Shown: piece after piece, positions 1 through 7,399 of the stretch
How the letters are laid out: each line of letters begins with the position of its first letter
Numbering within the stretch: position 1 is the first letter of the stretch
Origin: an uncultured Lachnospiraceae bacterium
GTDB taxonomy: Bacteria > Bacillota > Clostridia > Lachnospirales > Lachnospiraceae
Length of the DNA stretch: 40,270 bases
Reading direction: 5' to 3'
NCBI GenBank assembly: GCA_910578335.1
Contig: CAJTPU010000030.1
Coordinates: 1-40,270, forward strand
Program-made: the position numbers and the translations under genes
The notes under the pieces: model-generated
The model's input: the letters and a program-made list of their open reading frames with translations, nothing else
What the model was told of the DNA's origin: nothing
Databases searched by the model: none

Positions 1-24
1 TCCTTTTTATTTTAGGAATAATTC

Positions 25-711
25 CTATATATGCCAATAATAATTATACACTAACTCCAATTGGCAGCCGCTAAGAACCGCCTGCAGCTCCAGAAGCGAC
101 GGGATGCAGGCGTACAGCTTTGACGAAAGCTCCTCGTCCGGCTTTGTCTGGTCAGGCACCATAATGACCTTGAGCCCTGCGGCATATGCGGAAAGAACGC
201 CGTTTGGAGAATCCTCCACAGCAAAGCAGTCCTTTGGATTTTCTCCCAGCCTTTCACAGGCATACAGATACACATCCGGCGCGGGCTTCCCCTTTTCCAG
301 AGAGGCAGCGCTTACAATCTCGTCAAAATAGTCTGCGATTCCAAGCTGCCGAAGCTGCTCGGTGGCACGTTCCGCCTGCGTCGCAGTCGCAACCGCCGCC
401 CTGTACCCGTTTGCCGACAGCCACAAAAGCGCCTGCTCTGCATAAGGCTTCAACTCTATTCCCACCTTGTCCAAATGCTCCTTCATGATTTTCCTGCGGT
501 ACTCACGGACAGCCACATAATCAAAGGTTTCTCCAAACCATTCCTTTAACAGTGCCGGCGCATAAGGACGCCCCAAGCTCCGAAGCCGCAATGCCTGCGC
601 CTCGCTCATCTCAAAACCAAAGTGCGCCGCTGCCTGCCGCCAGAAGACTTTAAAATATTTTTCCGTATCAATTAAAGTACCGTCCAAGTCAAAAATTACG
701 GTTTTTCTCAT
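25..711 (-). CDS. HAD-superfamily hydrolase (phosphatase / beta-phosphoglucomutase-like)
   Basis: Haloacid-dehalogenase-type phosphohydrolase of 228 residues, the usual length for subfamily IA. Motif I is FDLDGTLIDT, with nucleophile Asp8 and acid/base Asp10. Motif II is the VATAT stretch near 107-111, motif III is Lys in EKGKPAPD (139-146), and motif IV is VEDSPNG (165-171), which binds Mg2+. A helical cap lies between motifs I and II (about 15-85). Family members dephosphorylate sugar phosphates, phosphoglycolate or nucleotides, or isomerise beta-glucose-1-phosphate; the sequence does not fix the substrate. The gene stands alone and diverges from the oxidoreductase genes. Its start has no strong ribosome site, but a good promoter lies just upstream. 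The short hydrophobic C-terminal tail after about residue 215 is not typical of the family. Confidence 0.9.
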   Translation of the reverse strand: MRKTVIFDLDGTLIDTEKYFKVFWRQAAAHFGFEMSEAQALRLRSLGRPYAPALLKEWFGETFDYVAVREYRRKIMKEHLDKVGIELKPYAEQALLWLSANGYRAAVATATQAERATEQLRQLGIADYFDEIVSAASLEKGKPAPDVYLYACERLGENPKDCFAVEDSPNGVLSAYAAGLKVIMVPDQTKPDEELSSKLYACIPSLLELQAVLSGCQLELVYNYYWHI

Positions 712-744
712 AATAGCCTGATACCCCGCCTGATTTTTTCAATT

Positions 745-773
745 ATTATAGCATTTTGCGGTCGCAGCCGCAA
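745..773 (-). promoter_or_regulatory. Predicted sigma-A promoter of the HAD hydrolase, overlapped by an inverted repeat
   Basis: On the minus strand TTGCGG (768-773) is followed after exactly 17 bases by TATAAT (745-750). The -35 box and part of the spacer form an inverted repeat (756-773: TTGCGG, six-base loop, CCGCAA). It could be an operator or incidental. It lies between two divergent genes and could affect both. Confidence 0.55.
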
Positions 774-892
774 TCAAATGTATTTTCTCTCTTTTCGCAT
801 AAGCCGCAGGAAAAACGACATACTATGGATAACTGTGCTGTATGGCACGCAGATAACGAAATGTAGTTTTACAAACATCACAGGAGGCATTT

Positions 893-1984
893 ATGCAAAA
901 CACACTGCCGGTTACCAACGAAAACGGATATTTTGAAATACGACTTGAAAGCATCGGCGGCATGGGCGCCAACCTATGTGGCAAAATGCTGGGGGAGCTT
1001 GGCGCGCTGTATCTTTCCTTAAATGCATCCAGCTTTTCCAGTTACGGTTCTGAAAAGCGCGGCTCACCGGTCAAGGCGTTTGTGCGGTGGTGCAGGGAGG
1101 ATATGCCGATACGCGTCAACAGTCCCGTCGTCTCTCCCCATATTTTATGCATTTTTCACGAAGGGCTTATGGGCAGGTTACCTGTCTTAGACGGCGTGGA
1201 GCCGGATACCAGAATCATTCTGAACACCCCGCTTTCCCCTGATGAGGCAATGCAAAAGTATGGTCTTGCAAAGGGCACTCTCTACTGCATAGATGCCTTA
1301 AAAATTGCCATGGAATCCCGCTCCCGCATCAATATGGTGCTGCTTGGAGCCATCGCAAAGGCAGCGGGATTTATTCCCCTTGACTGTGTAAAAAGCCTGT
1401 GCAGGGATACCATAGGGAAAAAATATCCGGACCTGATTGCCTCCAATCTGGAAGGCGTGCAGAAAGGACATGACCTGCTCTCAGATGGAATTCCTCTTTC
1501 CGCAGCTTCCGCTCAAGGCTCGCCTGCTCTTAAAAAGGACAGCTTTACATGGGGATGGGACAATGCACCGCAGGGCGGCATCAATCCCCGCTTTGGCAGT
1601 ACGGTTTCCAACGATTTATCTCCCTCCAGAGAAGGCTATATTCCGCTGTTTTTACAGGAAAAATGTATTAACTGCGGTCTCTGTGATTCCACCTGCCCCG
1701 ATATGGTATTTCAATTCCGCGAAGGAACTGTCGACGGAAAGCCCGCCATGATAAACGGCGGACTGGATTATTTTCACTGTAAAGGCTGCCTGCGCTGCGT
1801 GGCTGTCTGTCCCACAGGCGCCCTTGTCAAAGCTTTGGAAAAAGATTATCCTGACAAGCCGTGGTTTGTTCCCAACAAGGACTTGCTGCCGGACTCTATC
1901 CGCTATGAAAAAACCGGACCTAACGGTTGGATAACCAGCGATTCTTATTTGGATGAAAAACGTGTGGACGGCGGCGTTACCTAA
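893..1984 (+). CDS. 2-oxoacid:ferredoxin oxidoreductase, gamma subunit fused to a 2x[4Fe-4S] ferredoxin (delta) domain
   Basis: Subunit of a thiamine-diphosphate, CoA-dependent 2-oxoacid:ferredoxin oxidoreductase (pyruvate or branched-chain 2-oxoacid type). Residues about 12-195 are the gamma domain, with a Gly-rich start (SIGGMGANLCGKMLGELG) and the SYGSEKRGS stretch near 52. Residues about 250-312 form a bacterial ferredoxin domain with two Cys motifs, CINCGLCDSTCP and CKGCLRCVAVCP, which should hold two [4Fe-4S] clusters carrying electrons out of the enzyme. The ribosome site CAGGAGG sits eight bases before the ATG. The gene for the alpha-beta polypeptide starts 29 bases downstream, so the two form an operon encoding a complete complex in two chains. 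The substrate cannot be read from this subunit. Confidence 0.9.
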   Translation: MQNTLPVTNENGYFEIRLESIGGMGANLCGKMLGELGALYLSLNASSFSSYGSEKRGSPVKAFVRWCREDMPIRVNSPVVSPHILCIFHEGLMGRLPVLDGVEPDTRIILNTPLSPDEAMQKYGLAKGTLYCIDALKIAMESRSRINMVLLGAIAKAAGFIPLDCVKSLCRDTIGKKYPDLIASNLEGVQKGHDLLSDGIPLSAASAQGSPALKKDSFTWGWDNAPQGGINPRFGSTVSNDLSPSREGYIPLFLQEKCINCGLCDSTCPDMVFQFREGTVDGKPAMINGGLDYFHCKGCLRCVAVCPTGALVKALEKDYPDKPWFVPNKDLLPDSIRYEKTGPNGWITSDSYLDEKRVDGGVT

Positions 1985-2013
1985 AATATCCATAGAAATG
2001 TAAGGAGTTTATT

Positions 2014-4242
2014 ATGGAAAAACAAAAAGTGCTCTACGAAAGCGGAAATGAGCTGGCTGCATACGCAGCCAAGCAAATCAATTATCATGTGATGGGCTAC
2101 TATCCTATTACACCCTCCACACAGATAGCGGAAAATCTGGATTTGATGGGTGCGGAAGGTGAACACGACATCAAACTGATTGCGGCAGAAGGCGAGCACA
2201 GCGCTGCCGGCATCTGCTACGGCGCTTCCACGGGAGGCGGCAGGGTTTTTAATGCAACCAGCGCCAACGGGCTTTTATACGCCTTGGAACAGTTTCCGGT
2301 ACAGTCCGGCACCCGCTTTCCCATGGTAATGAACGTGGCATGTCGTACCGTCTCCGGTCCCTTATGTATCAAAGGTGACCACAGCGACATTATGTATATG
2401 CTCAATACCGGCTGGATTATCCTCTTTGCGGACGAACCGCAGACCGTATATGATATGAACCTGCTTGCCTTAAAGCTGGCGGAAGCGGTCAGTCTTCCCG
2501 TGGCAATTGCTTTTGACGGCTTTTACACCAGTCATCAGAAACGAAAATGTATGGTTTTTGAAAACGACAGTACTGTCAAAAATTACATCGGTGAAAAAAA
2601 GACCGCTGCGGATGTACTGGATTTGGCACATCCCATTACCGTAGGCTCTTACATGAATGAGCCGGATGTCCTAAACAACCGCTACCAGCTCCATCTTGCC
2701 ATGAAACAGGCAAAAGAGCTGCTGCCCGTTTTGTTTGCAGAGTACGCCGAACTGTCCGGCAGAGCGTATTCCTTTCTAAAAGGCTATTTGTATGAGGATG
2801 CGAATATTCTTCTCGTTGTATTAGGCTCTGCTTACCACACGGCAATGGAAGCTGTCGATATTCTGCGAAAGGAAGGAACCCGCGCCGGCGTGGTCACGCT
2901 GCTGACGCTCCGCCCCTTCCCCCATGAAGAAATCGTTCGGTTTTGCCAAAATGCAGCCGTTATTGTTGCAGCAGACCGGCAGGACAGCTACGGTGCGGAT
3001 GGCGGTAATCTCTCGCTGGAGCTTCGTGCCGCCCTGCAGCGCGCCTCTCTTCCCGTAAAAGTGATTTCCAGAGTCTATGGGCTCGGCGGGCAGGACTTTT
3101 TTGTGGAAGACGCCCTCAGCCTGTTTCGCGAGGGGCTTGGCGGCAGCGCCGCCTCCTTTGCTTACCACGGCGTGACAAAAGGCAGCGGCAGGCAGGAACA
3201 GCCCGCCTACTTTGAGCCCCTGTCAGAGGCAAATACCACAAAGCATATCACAACCTGCTCCTACGATGCAGCCGCCGGAAAGATGATTGTAAAGGGCGGG
3301 CTGTTACGGGATGCAACCGCCATGCCAAAACGGCTGGCGCCCGGACATGGCGCCTGTCCGGGATGCGGTATTCCCGTCAACCTGAATCTGCTGTTAAAGG
3401 GCATCGAAGGAAATGTCGTGCTTTTATTTCAGACCGGCTGCGGCATGGTCGTCACCACTGCCTACCCCAAGACCTCCTTTAAAGTTCCCTATCTGCACAA
3501 CCTCTTCCAAAACGGCGCCGCTACTTTAAGCGGGCTCGCGGAAGTGTTTAGGCAGCGGCAGAAGCGTGGAGAATACCCTGCGGGTGAGATTACCTTCATT
3601 ATGGTAAGCGGTGACGGCGGTATGGATATCGGCATGGGCTCCGCTCTGGGAACAGCACTTCGCAATCACAGGCTGATTCTCTTTGAATATGACAACGGCG
3701 GCTATATGAACACCGGCTACCAGCTTTCCTATTCCACGCCAATGGGCGCTAAGAGCTCCACCTCCCATGTAGGAAGCACGCAGTACGGCAAAACCTTCTT
3801 TCACAAAGATACGCCGGAAATTATGGCTGCCACGCACATCCCCTATGTGGCATGCGCTGCGGAAAGCAACCCTATGGACTTTATCCGCAAGGCAGCCAAA
3901 GCCGCCGCCTATGCCAAAAGCTTTGGAACCGCCTACATCAAGGCGCTTTCTGCCTGCCCTCTCAACTGGAGCGACTCGCCGGACAAGGAACGGAGCGTGA
4001 TTGCCGCGGCAGTGGACTGCTGCTATTTTCCGCTCTACGAAATCGAAAACGGTATCACATCGTTAAATTACGACCCTGAAAAAGCCGGCAAAAAGATTCC
4101 CGTCACAGACTGGTTTTCCATGATGGGAAGAACCCGGCACCTCACCAAGGATACCTACCGTGAAATCACGGACAAAATACAGGCAGAGACAGACCGGCGC
4201 TTTGCAAAACTGCGCGCACGGTCAGAGAACCCGCTCTTATAA
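2014..4242 (+). CDS. 2-oxoacid:ferredoxin oxidoreductase, fused alpha-beta subunit
   Basis: Catalytic chain of the oxidoreductase. Residues about 1-230 are the alpha (pyrimidine-binding) domain, starting with the YYPITPSTQIAE motif typical of POR/KOR alpha subunits. About 250-370 is the transketolase-C-like middle domain. About 440-680 is the beta domain, with GHGACPGCG (near 443) and the ThDP/Mg motif GDGGMDIGMG (near 532), followed by EYDNGGYMNTGYQLSYSTPMGA. That last stretch resembles pyruvate:ferredoxin oxidoreductases. The enzyme should decarboxylate a 2-oxoacid to acyl-CoA and reduce ferredoxin, most likely pyruvate to acetyl-CoA. The ribosome site is AAGGAG. Its stop codon TAA overlaps the target-site duplication of the inverted-repeat element that follows. 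The 742-residue alpha-beta fusion in this order is less common than either separate subunits or the single-chain clostridial enzyme. Confidence 0.88.
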   Translation: MEKQKVLYESGNELAAYAAKQINYHVMGYYPITPSTQIAENLDLMGAEGEHDIKLIAAEGEHSAAGICYGASTGGGRVFNATSANGLLYALEQFPVQSGTRFPMVMNVACRTVSGPLCIKGDHSDIMYMLNTGWIILFADEPQTVYDMNLLALKLAEAVSLPVAIAFDGFYTSHQKRKCMVFENDSTVKNYIGEKKTAADVLDLAHPITVGSYMNEPDVLNNRYQLHLAMKQAKELLPVLFAEYAELSGRAYSFLKGYLYEDANILLVVLGSAYHTAMEAVDILRKEGTRAGVVTLLTLRPFPHEEIVRFCQNAAVIVAADRQDSYGADGGNLSLELRAALQRASLPVKVISRVYGLGGQDFFVEDALSLFREGLGGSAASFAYHGVTKGSGRQEQPAYFEPLSEANTTKHITTCSYDAAAGKMIVKGGLLRDATAMPKRLAPGHGACPGCGIPVNLNLLLKGIEGNVVLLFQTGCGMVVTTAYPKTSFKVPYLHNLFQNGAATLSGLAEVFRQRQKRGEYPAGEITFIMVSGDGGMDIGMGSALGTALRNHRLILFEYDNGGYMNTGYQLSYSTPMGAKSSTSHVGSTQYGKTFFHKDTPEIMAATHIPYVACAAESNPMDFIRKAAKAAAYAKSFGTAYIKALSACPLNWSDSPDKERSVIAAAVDCCYFPLYEIENGITSLNYDPEKAGKKIPVTDWFSMMGRTRHLTKDTYREITDKIQAETDRRFAKLRARSENPLL

Positions 4243-4247
4243 AATAA

Positions 4248-4479
4248 GATTCGGGTGTCAAAAGCCCTGTCGGAAAATGTTGGTTGTCAATTTGACCTGA
4301 GAATAGGTGTAAGCGACTTTTGCGCCATGGAAATGAGACTCAAAAATCGTGGAAGCCTTTGCTGAACACGATTTTCGCTTTAGAGGCTCATTGAAATGTT
4401 TGGCGCAACGGAGTGCACACCTATTCTCAGGTCAAATTGACAGCAGGTAACTTCAGTCAGGGCTTTTGACACCCGAATC
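4248..4479. mobile_element. MITE-like 232-bp inverted-repeat element, copy 1, with 7-bp target duplication
   Basis: A 232-bp palindromic element with perfect 22-bp terminal inverted repeats (left end GATTCGGGTGTCAAAA, right end the reverse complement). Inner arms also pair (TTTGACCTGAGAATAGGTGT against its complement), as does a central hairpin (CAAAAATCGTG with CACGATTTTCG). It is flanked on both sides by AAAATAA (4241-4247 and 4480-4486), a target-site duplication. It has no coding capacity. A second copy lies at 29387-29617 and a partial copy at 4907-4951. These features fit a non-autonomous miniature inverted-repeat transposable element. As RNA it would form one long hairpin and could end the upstream transcript or protect its 3' end. 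Confidence 0.85.
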
Positions 4480-4494
4480 AAAATAATTTTCAAA

Positions 4495-4507
4495 GCCGCT
4501 TAGCGGC
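4495..4507 (+). other. Short hairpin just before the superoxide reductase ribosome site
   Basis: GCCGC TTA GCGGC forms a perfect five-pair stem with a three-base loop, six bases upstream of the GGAGG ribosome site (4513-4517). It may stabilise the mRNA 5' end or be incidental. Confidence 0.35.
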
Positions 4508-4522
4508 AGAATGGAGGAAAAA

Positions 4523-4909
4523 ATGGAACATCACACTTTTTTTGCATGTAAAGACAAGTCAAGTATTCTATATTTGATAACAGGTTCTAAGGAAGAAGCC
4601 GCAAAATGTCTCGGAAGTAATTTCATGGAGCTCGACCCCTCCAAATCAGAGGGTGCCGGGGAAAAGCATCTGCCCTGTGTTTCCGTAAACGGCAGTCTGG
4701 TGACAGTTTCCGTGGGCAGCGTCGCCCATCCCATGAGTGCGGAGCACAGCATAGAATGGGTATGCCTGGAAACCACGCAGGGCAGTCAATGGAAGAAACT
4801 TTCACCTGCCGGCGAGCCCAAGGCAGAATTCGCGCTTGCACAGGGCGACAAGGCAGTGGCGGCATACGCATACTGCAATCTGCACGGCTTTTGGAAGACG
4901 GATATTTGA
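4523..4909 (+). CDS. Superoxide reductase (desulfoferrodoxin family, degenerate N-terminal iron site)
   Basis: Reduces superoxide to hydrogen peroxide in the cytoplasm of anaerobes. The 128-residue protein keeps the active-site set of the catalytic Fe centre: Glu47-Lys48-His49 (EKH), His69 (VAHPM), His75 (EHSIEW), and Cys118/His121 (CNLHGFW). The N-terminal desulforedoxin-like region (1-36) is degenerate: class I enzymes use four Cys, but only Cys9 and Cys29 remain, so the second iron site is probably lost, as in class III enzymes. I chose the ATG at 4523 because the in-frame ATG twelve bases earlier contains the ribosome site itself (ATGGAGGAAAAA). Rubrerythrin lies 75 bases downstream and would remove the peroxide made here. 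The gene is bracketed by copies of the inverted-repeat element. Confidence 0.9.
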   Translation: MEHHTFFACKDKSSILYLITGSKEEAAKCLGSNFMELDPSKSEGAGEKHLPCVSVNGSLVTVSVGSVAHPMSAEHSIEWVCLETTQGSQWKKLSPAGEPKAEFALAQGDKAVAAYAYCNLHGFWKTDI

Positions 4910-4951
4910 TTGACATAAAACAACTTCAGGCAGGGCTTTCGACGCCTAATC
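4907..4951. repeat. Remnant of the inverted-repeat element (one end only)
   Basis: The stretch AACTTCAGGCAGGGC (4922-4936) followed by TTTCGACGCCTAATC (4937-4951) matches the right end of element copy 1 (4453-4479) with a few changes and one deleted base. Weaker similarity (ATTGACA) reaches back to the superoxide reductase stop codon. The rest of the element is absent, so this is a decayed or truncated copy. Confidence 0.7.
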
Positions 4952-4984
4952 CTAAATAAAAATGAAAGCAGAAGGAGAATCAAC

Positions 4985-5602
4985 ATGGCAGTAGATTTTA
5001 AGAACAGCGAGACAAAAGACAATTTAATGCGGGCTTTTGCCGGGGAAAGTCAGGCAAGAAACCGCTATACCATTTCCGCTTCCCAGGCAAAGAAGCAAAA
5101 TTTATACGTGGTTTCTGCCGTATTTCGCTTTACGGCAGACCAGGAAAAGGAACACGCCTCTATTTTTTACAATCATTTGAGCAGCTTAAGCGGGGAGAAT
5201 ATTCGCATTGACGGCGCGTATCCCATTGACATCAGTCAGGACACCGCAAAGCTTCTTCGTCTTGCACAGCATAACGAGTATGAGGAGCATGATGATGTAT
5301 ACAAGAGATTTGCAGAAATTGCATCGAAAGAAGGCTTTTCGGGCGTTGCCGCTTCCTTCAATATGATTGCCGAGATTGAAAAAACACATGGGGACCGCTT
5401 TGGTCTCTTTGCCGATTTGCTGGAGCAGAACAAGCTTTTTGTATCTGATGTGGAAACTGCATGGATGTGTCTGGAATGCGGAAATATCTACCGTGGCACC
5501 TCTGTTCCCGAATATTGCCCTGTCTGCCACCACGACAGAGGTTATTTTATCCGTCTGGAACTCGCGCCTTATACCGGCGTAAACCTGCATTTTGCCAAAT
5601 AA
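4985..5602 (+). CDS. rbr: Rubrerythrin
   Basis: Non-haem diiron peroxidase that reduces hydrogen peroxide with electrons from rubredoxin or NADH:rubredoxin oxidoreductase. Residues 1-150 form the ferritin-like four-helix domain with the iron ligands: Glu21 (AGESQARNRY), Glu54/His57 (DQEKEHA), Glu98 and Glu101 (HNEYEEHDD), and Glu130/His135 (AEIEKTHGDRF). Residues 158-190 are the C-terminal rubredoxin domain, Cys162-x2-Cys165 and Cys178-x2-Cys181. The length (205) is slightly above the classical 190. The ribosome site AGAAGGAG is well placed. It follows superoxide reductase, so the pair would convert superoxide to water. A strong intrinsic terminator follows. Confidence 0.96.
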   Translation: MAVDFKNSETKDNLMRAFAGESQARNRYTISASQAKKQNLYVVSAVFRFTADQEKEHASIFYNHLSSLSGENIRIDGAYPIDISQDTAKLLRLAQHNEYEEHDDVYKRFAEIASKEGFSGVAASFNMIAEIEKTHGDRFGLFADLLEQNKLFVSDVETAWMCLECGNIYRGTSVPEYCPVCHHDRGYFIRLELAPYTGVNLHFAK

Positions 5603-5623
5603 AACTATTCTTTTTGTATGATA

Positions 5624-5657
5624 AAAGGCGTCCTCTTTACGAAGACGCCTTTTTTTT
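5624..5657 (+). terminator. Intrinsic terminator after rubrerythrin (probably bidirectional)
   Basis: Perfect arms AAAGGCGTC (5624-5632) and GACGCCTTT (5644-5652), an 11-base loop, then a run of eight T. On the minus strand the stem is followed by TTTTAT, so it may also end the foldase transcript that converges from the right. Confidence 0.9.
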
Positions 5658-5675
5658 ATTCTGCCGAACATTCTC

Positions 5676-5788
5676 TGCCTTCACCTGCAGGTTCCGTTCC
5701 TTAATTTTCACTACCCCCGTCTGCAGGCTCCGTTCCCTGATTTTCACTGCCGCCGTCTGCAGGCTCCGTTCCCTGATTTTCACTGCCG
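5676..5788 (-). repeat. 36-bp tandem repeat at the 3' end of the foldase gene
   Basis: The 36-bp unit encoding GGSENQGTEPAD is present twice in frame, with a third partly diverged unit running past the stop codon. In that third unit CAG (Gln) has become TAA, so translation ends at GGSEN. Without the stop, the frame would continue through GTEPAGEGRECSAE before another stop next to the terminator. Confidence 0.8.
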
Positions 5789-7257
5789 CCCGCATTTGCT
5801 GCCGCCTGCACCTTCAGGTAAACCAGCCGCCCCTTCGGGTCGGACACTTCGCACCCTTCCTTTATCTCATTTAAATAATCATCCATGGTATCGCTCAAAA
5901 GGGTATTGGCAATCTTCACCTGCCATTCGGGACGACCTTCTCCCACATAGTAAAGCACAAAGGTAGTTCCTTCCTGTACAAGTGTAACCGTGTCGCCCGG
6001 TTTACGCTCCTGCGTAAATATCCATTCACTGAATATAGCATTCAGAGAAGCTGCCGTCACTTCCTTATAAAGCCCCTCCTCTGCCGCGCTATAGCTATCA
6101 ATGCTGTACTTTTTCACCAGTTCAACAAACGCCTCTTCCGTTCCTCCTGCTGCGCTGTGCTCTGCCAGGATATCCTCTCCGTTGGCGGTCGTTGTGGCAA
6201 TGACACGGACATTCGCCGTAGTCGCATCATCAAGATAGCGCTTTACAAACTGCAAAACATAATACTTGTGTGCATCTGCATCCTCAATAACGGTGGTATC
6301 GCCTTCTTCTCTTGCATCGTCAAACAGCCAGTCCCTGTATTTTGTAGAAATACCCGACTGCAGCATACCATTGTGCTCTGTGCCTTCCTCCGCAATCGCA
6401 AGCAACGCCACATTGGCTTCCTTCCTTGCCTCGTCCATCGCCGCCTGAATTTCTTCCTCAGTAGGCTCAATGGTGCTTGGATTGCCGTCGCCGTCCGTCA
6501 CTGTCTGTGCTTCCGGAATCTCAGCACTTATCTCCGTAAGCTTATAATCGACACTGTCATAATTTGCCTGATTCACATCATAATATGCCTGAATCGCCTC
6601 TGCCGTAGCCGCCCTCTCCTCCGCCACATGCTTGTAGTAAGCAGCCGCCAGATAGCCTTCCTCTACATAGGGCTTCAGTCCGGAAACCGTGGCATATCTT
6701 CCAAAAGTCAGCTTATAGTATCTGTTGACAGATTCTCCTGCTGCCGCCGCGCTCGTCTTGGCGGATTCTGCAAAGGAGGCGTACTCTTTCGAAGTATCAT
6801 AGGTAAAGCCCGCTGCCTGCGCCGCATCTAACAATGCCTTATTCTGCCGGATGGCATCCACGGCAAGCTGCTCAAAATAATCCTTCCACGACATCGTCTC
6901 GCTATATGCCTGTGAAGCGTAGTCCCCACTGGCATTAAAGCCCATATAAGAAAGATACGTTCCATACGTATTAATATAATCGCTGCTTGCAAGATTATAA
7001 TAATAGTCAAACTCAACCCGCGTAATATCATGCCCGCCCACTGTAATATAGGGAGAATGAGCGGCTGCATAATTCCTGACCGGTATGGAAACCAGCCCGA
7101 TAACAATTGCCGCAAGAATAACAACGCCTGCTATCCTGCTTATTGTCCTTCTCTTCTTCTCCTTTAACTCCGCTTCCTTCCTTCTCTGTAACTTTCTATC
7201 GTACCTAGTCACAATCTTCTGCGATGCTTCATTTTGTGATTTTGCTTTCTCTGACAT
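5701..7257 (-). CDS. Membrane-anchored foldase, PrsA/SurA-like peptidyl-prolyl isomerase family
   Basis: Extracytoplasmic chaperone/foldase of 518 residues. A charged cytoplasmic N-terminus (1-37) precedes a single membrane segment (about 40-60, RIAGVVILAAIVIGLVSI) with no lipobox. A SurA-N-like helical region follows (about 75-215), then a long acidic region with two weak parvulin-like modules (about 235-345 and 365-455, the second with KKYSIDSYSAAEEGLYKEV). Catalytic isomerase residues are not clear, so a purely chaperone role is possible. The ATG at 7257 has the ribosome site AAGGAGATGCACC; an in-frame ATG twelve codons earlier lacks one. The C-terminus is a 12-residue tandem repeat (GGSENQGTEPAD) cut off inside the third unit by a stop codon. 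It lies downstream of the serpin operon on the same strand. Confidence 0.78.
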   Translation of the reverse strand: MSEKAKSQNEASQKIVTRYDRKLQRRKEAELKEKKRRTISRIAGVVILAAIVIGLVSIPVRNYAAAHSPYITVGGHDITRVEFDYYYNLASSDYINTYGTYLSYMGFNASGDYASQAYSETMSWKDYFEQLAVDAIRQNKALLDAAQAAGFTYDTSKEYASFAESAKTSAAAAGESVNRYYKLTFGRYATVSGLKPYVEEGYLAAAYYKHVAEERAATAEAIQAYYDVNQANYDSVDYKLTEISAEIPEAQTVTDGDGNPSTIEPTEEEIQAAMDEARKEANVALLAIAEEGTEHNGMLQSGISTKYRDWLFDDAREEGDTTVIEDADAHKYYVLQFVKRYLDDATTANVRVIATTTANGEDILAEHSAAGGTEEAFVELVKKYSIDSYSAAEEGLYKEVTAASLNAIFSEWIFTQERKPGDTVTLVQEGTTFVLYYVGEGRPEWQVKIANTLLSDTMDDYLNEIKEGCEVSDPKGRLVYLKVQAAANAGGSENQGTEPADGGSENQGTEPADGGSEN

Positions 7258-7315
7258 GGTGCATCTCCTTCCTTTTCCTGCGCCGCCGCCCAAACACTAC
7301 GCCACACGCCCTACC

Positions 7316-7321
7316 ATTATA
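7316..7321 (-). promoter_or_regulatory. Candidate -10 box of the foldase gene
   Basis: TATAAT on the minus strand, 59 bases upstream of the foldase start. No convincing -35 box lies 17 bases further upstream. It would allow transcription independent of the serpin operon. Confidence 0.35.
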
Positions 7322-7399
7322 ATCTATCTTTCAAAGAAAAGGTAGTCCTTTCACGCAATTTTCATAAATTTTTTTTGAATTTATGTGCTCTGAGGGAGC

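Noticed and set aside
14..26. Palindrome AGGAAT-A-ATTCCT as a terminator for the HAD gene
   Set aside because: On the minus strand the hairpin is followed by A rather than T residues, and it overlaps the stop codon; the left context is cut by the window.
6157..6831. Plus-strand open frame of 224 codons inside the foldase gene
   Set aside because: It is antisense to a well-supported gene, with no ribosome site and no recognisable domain.
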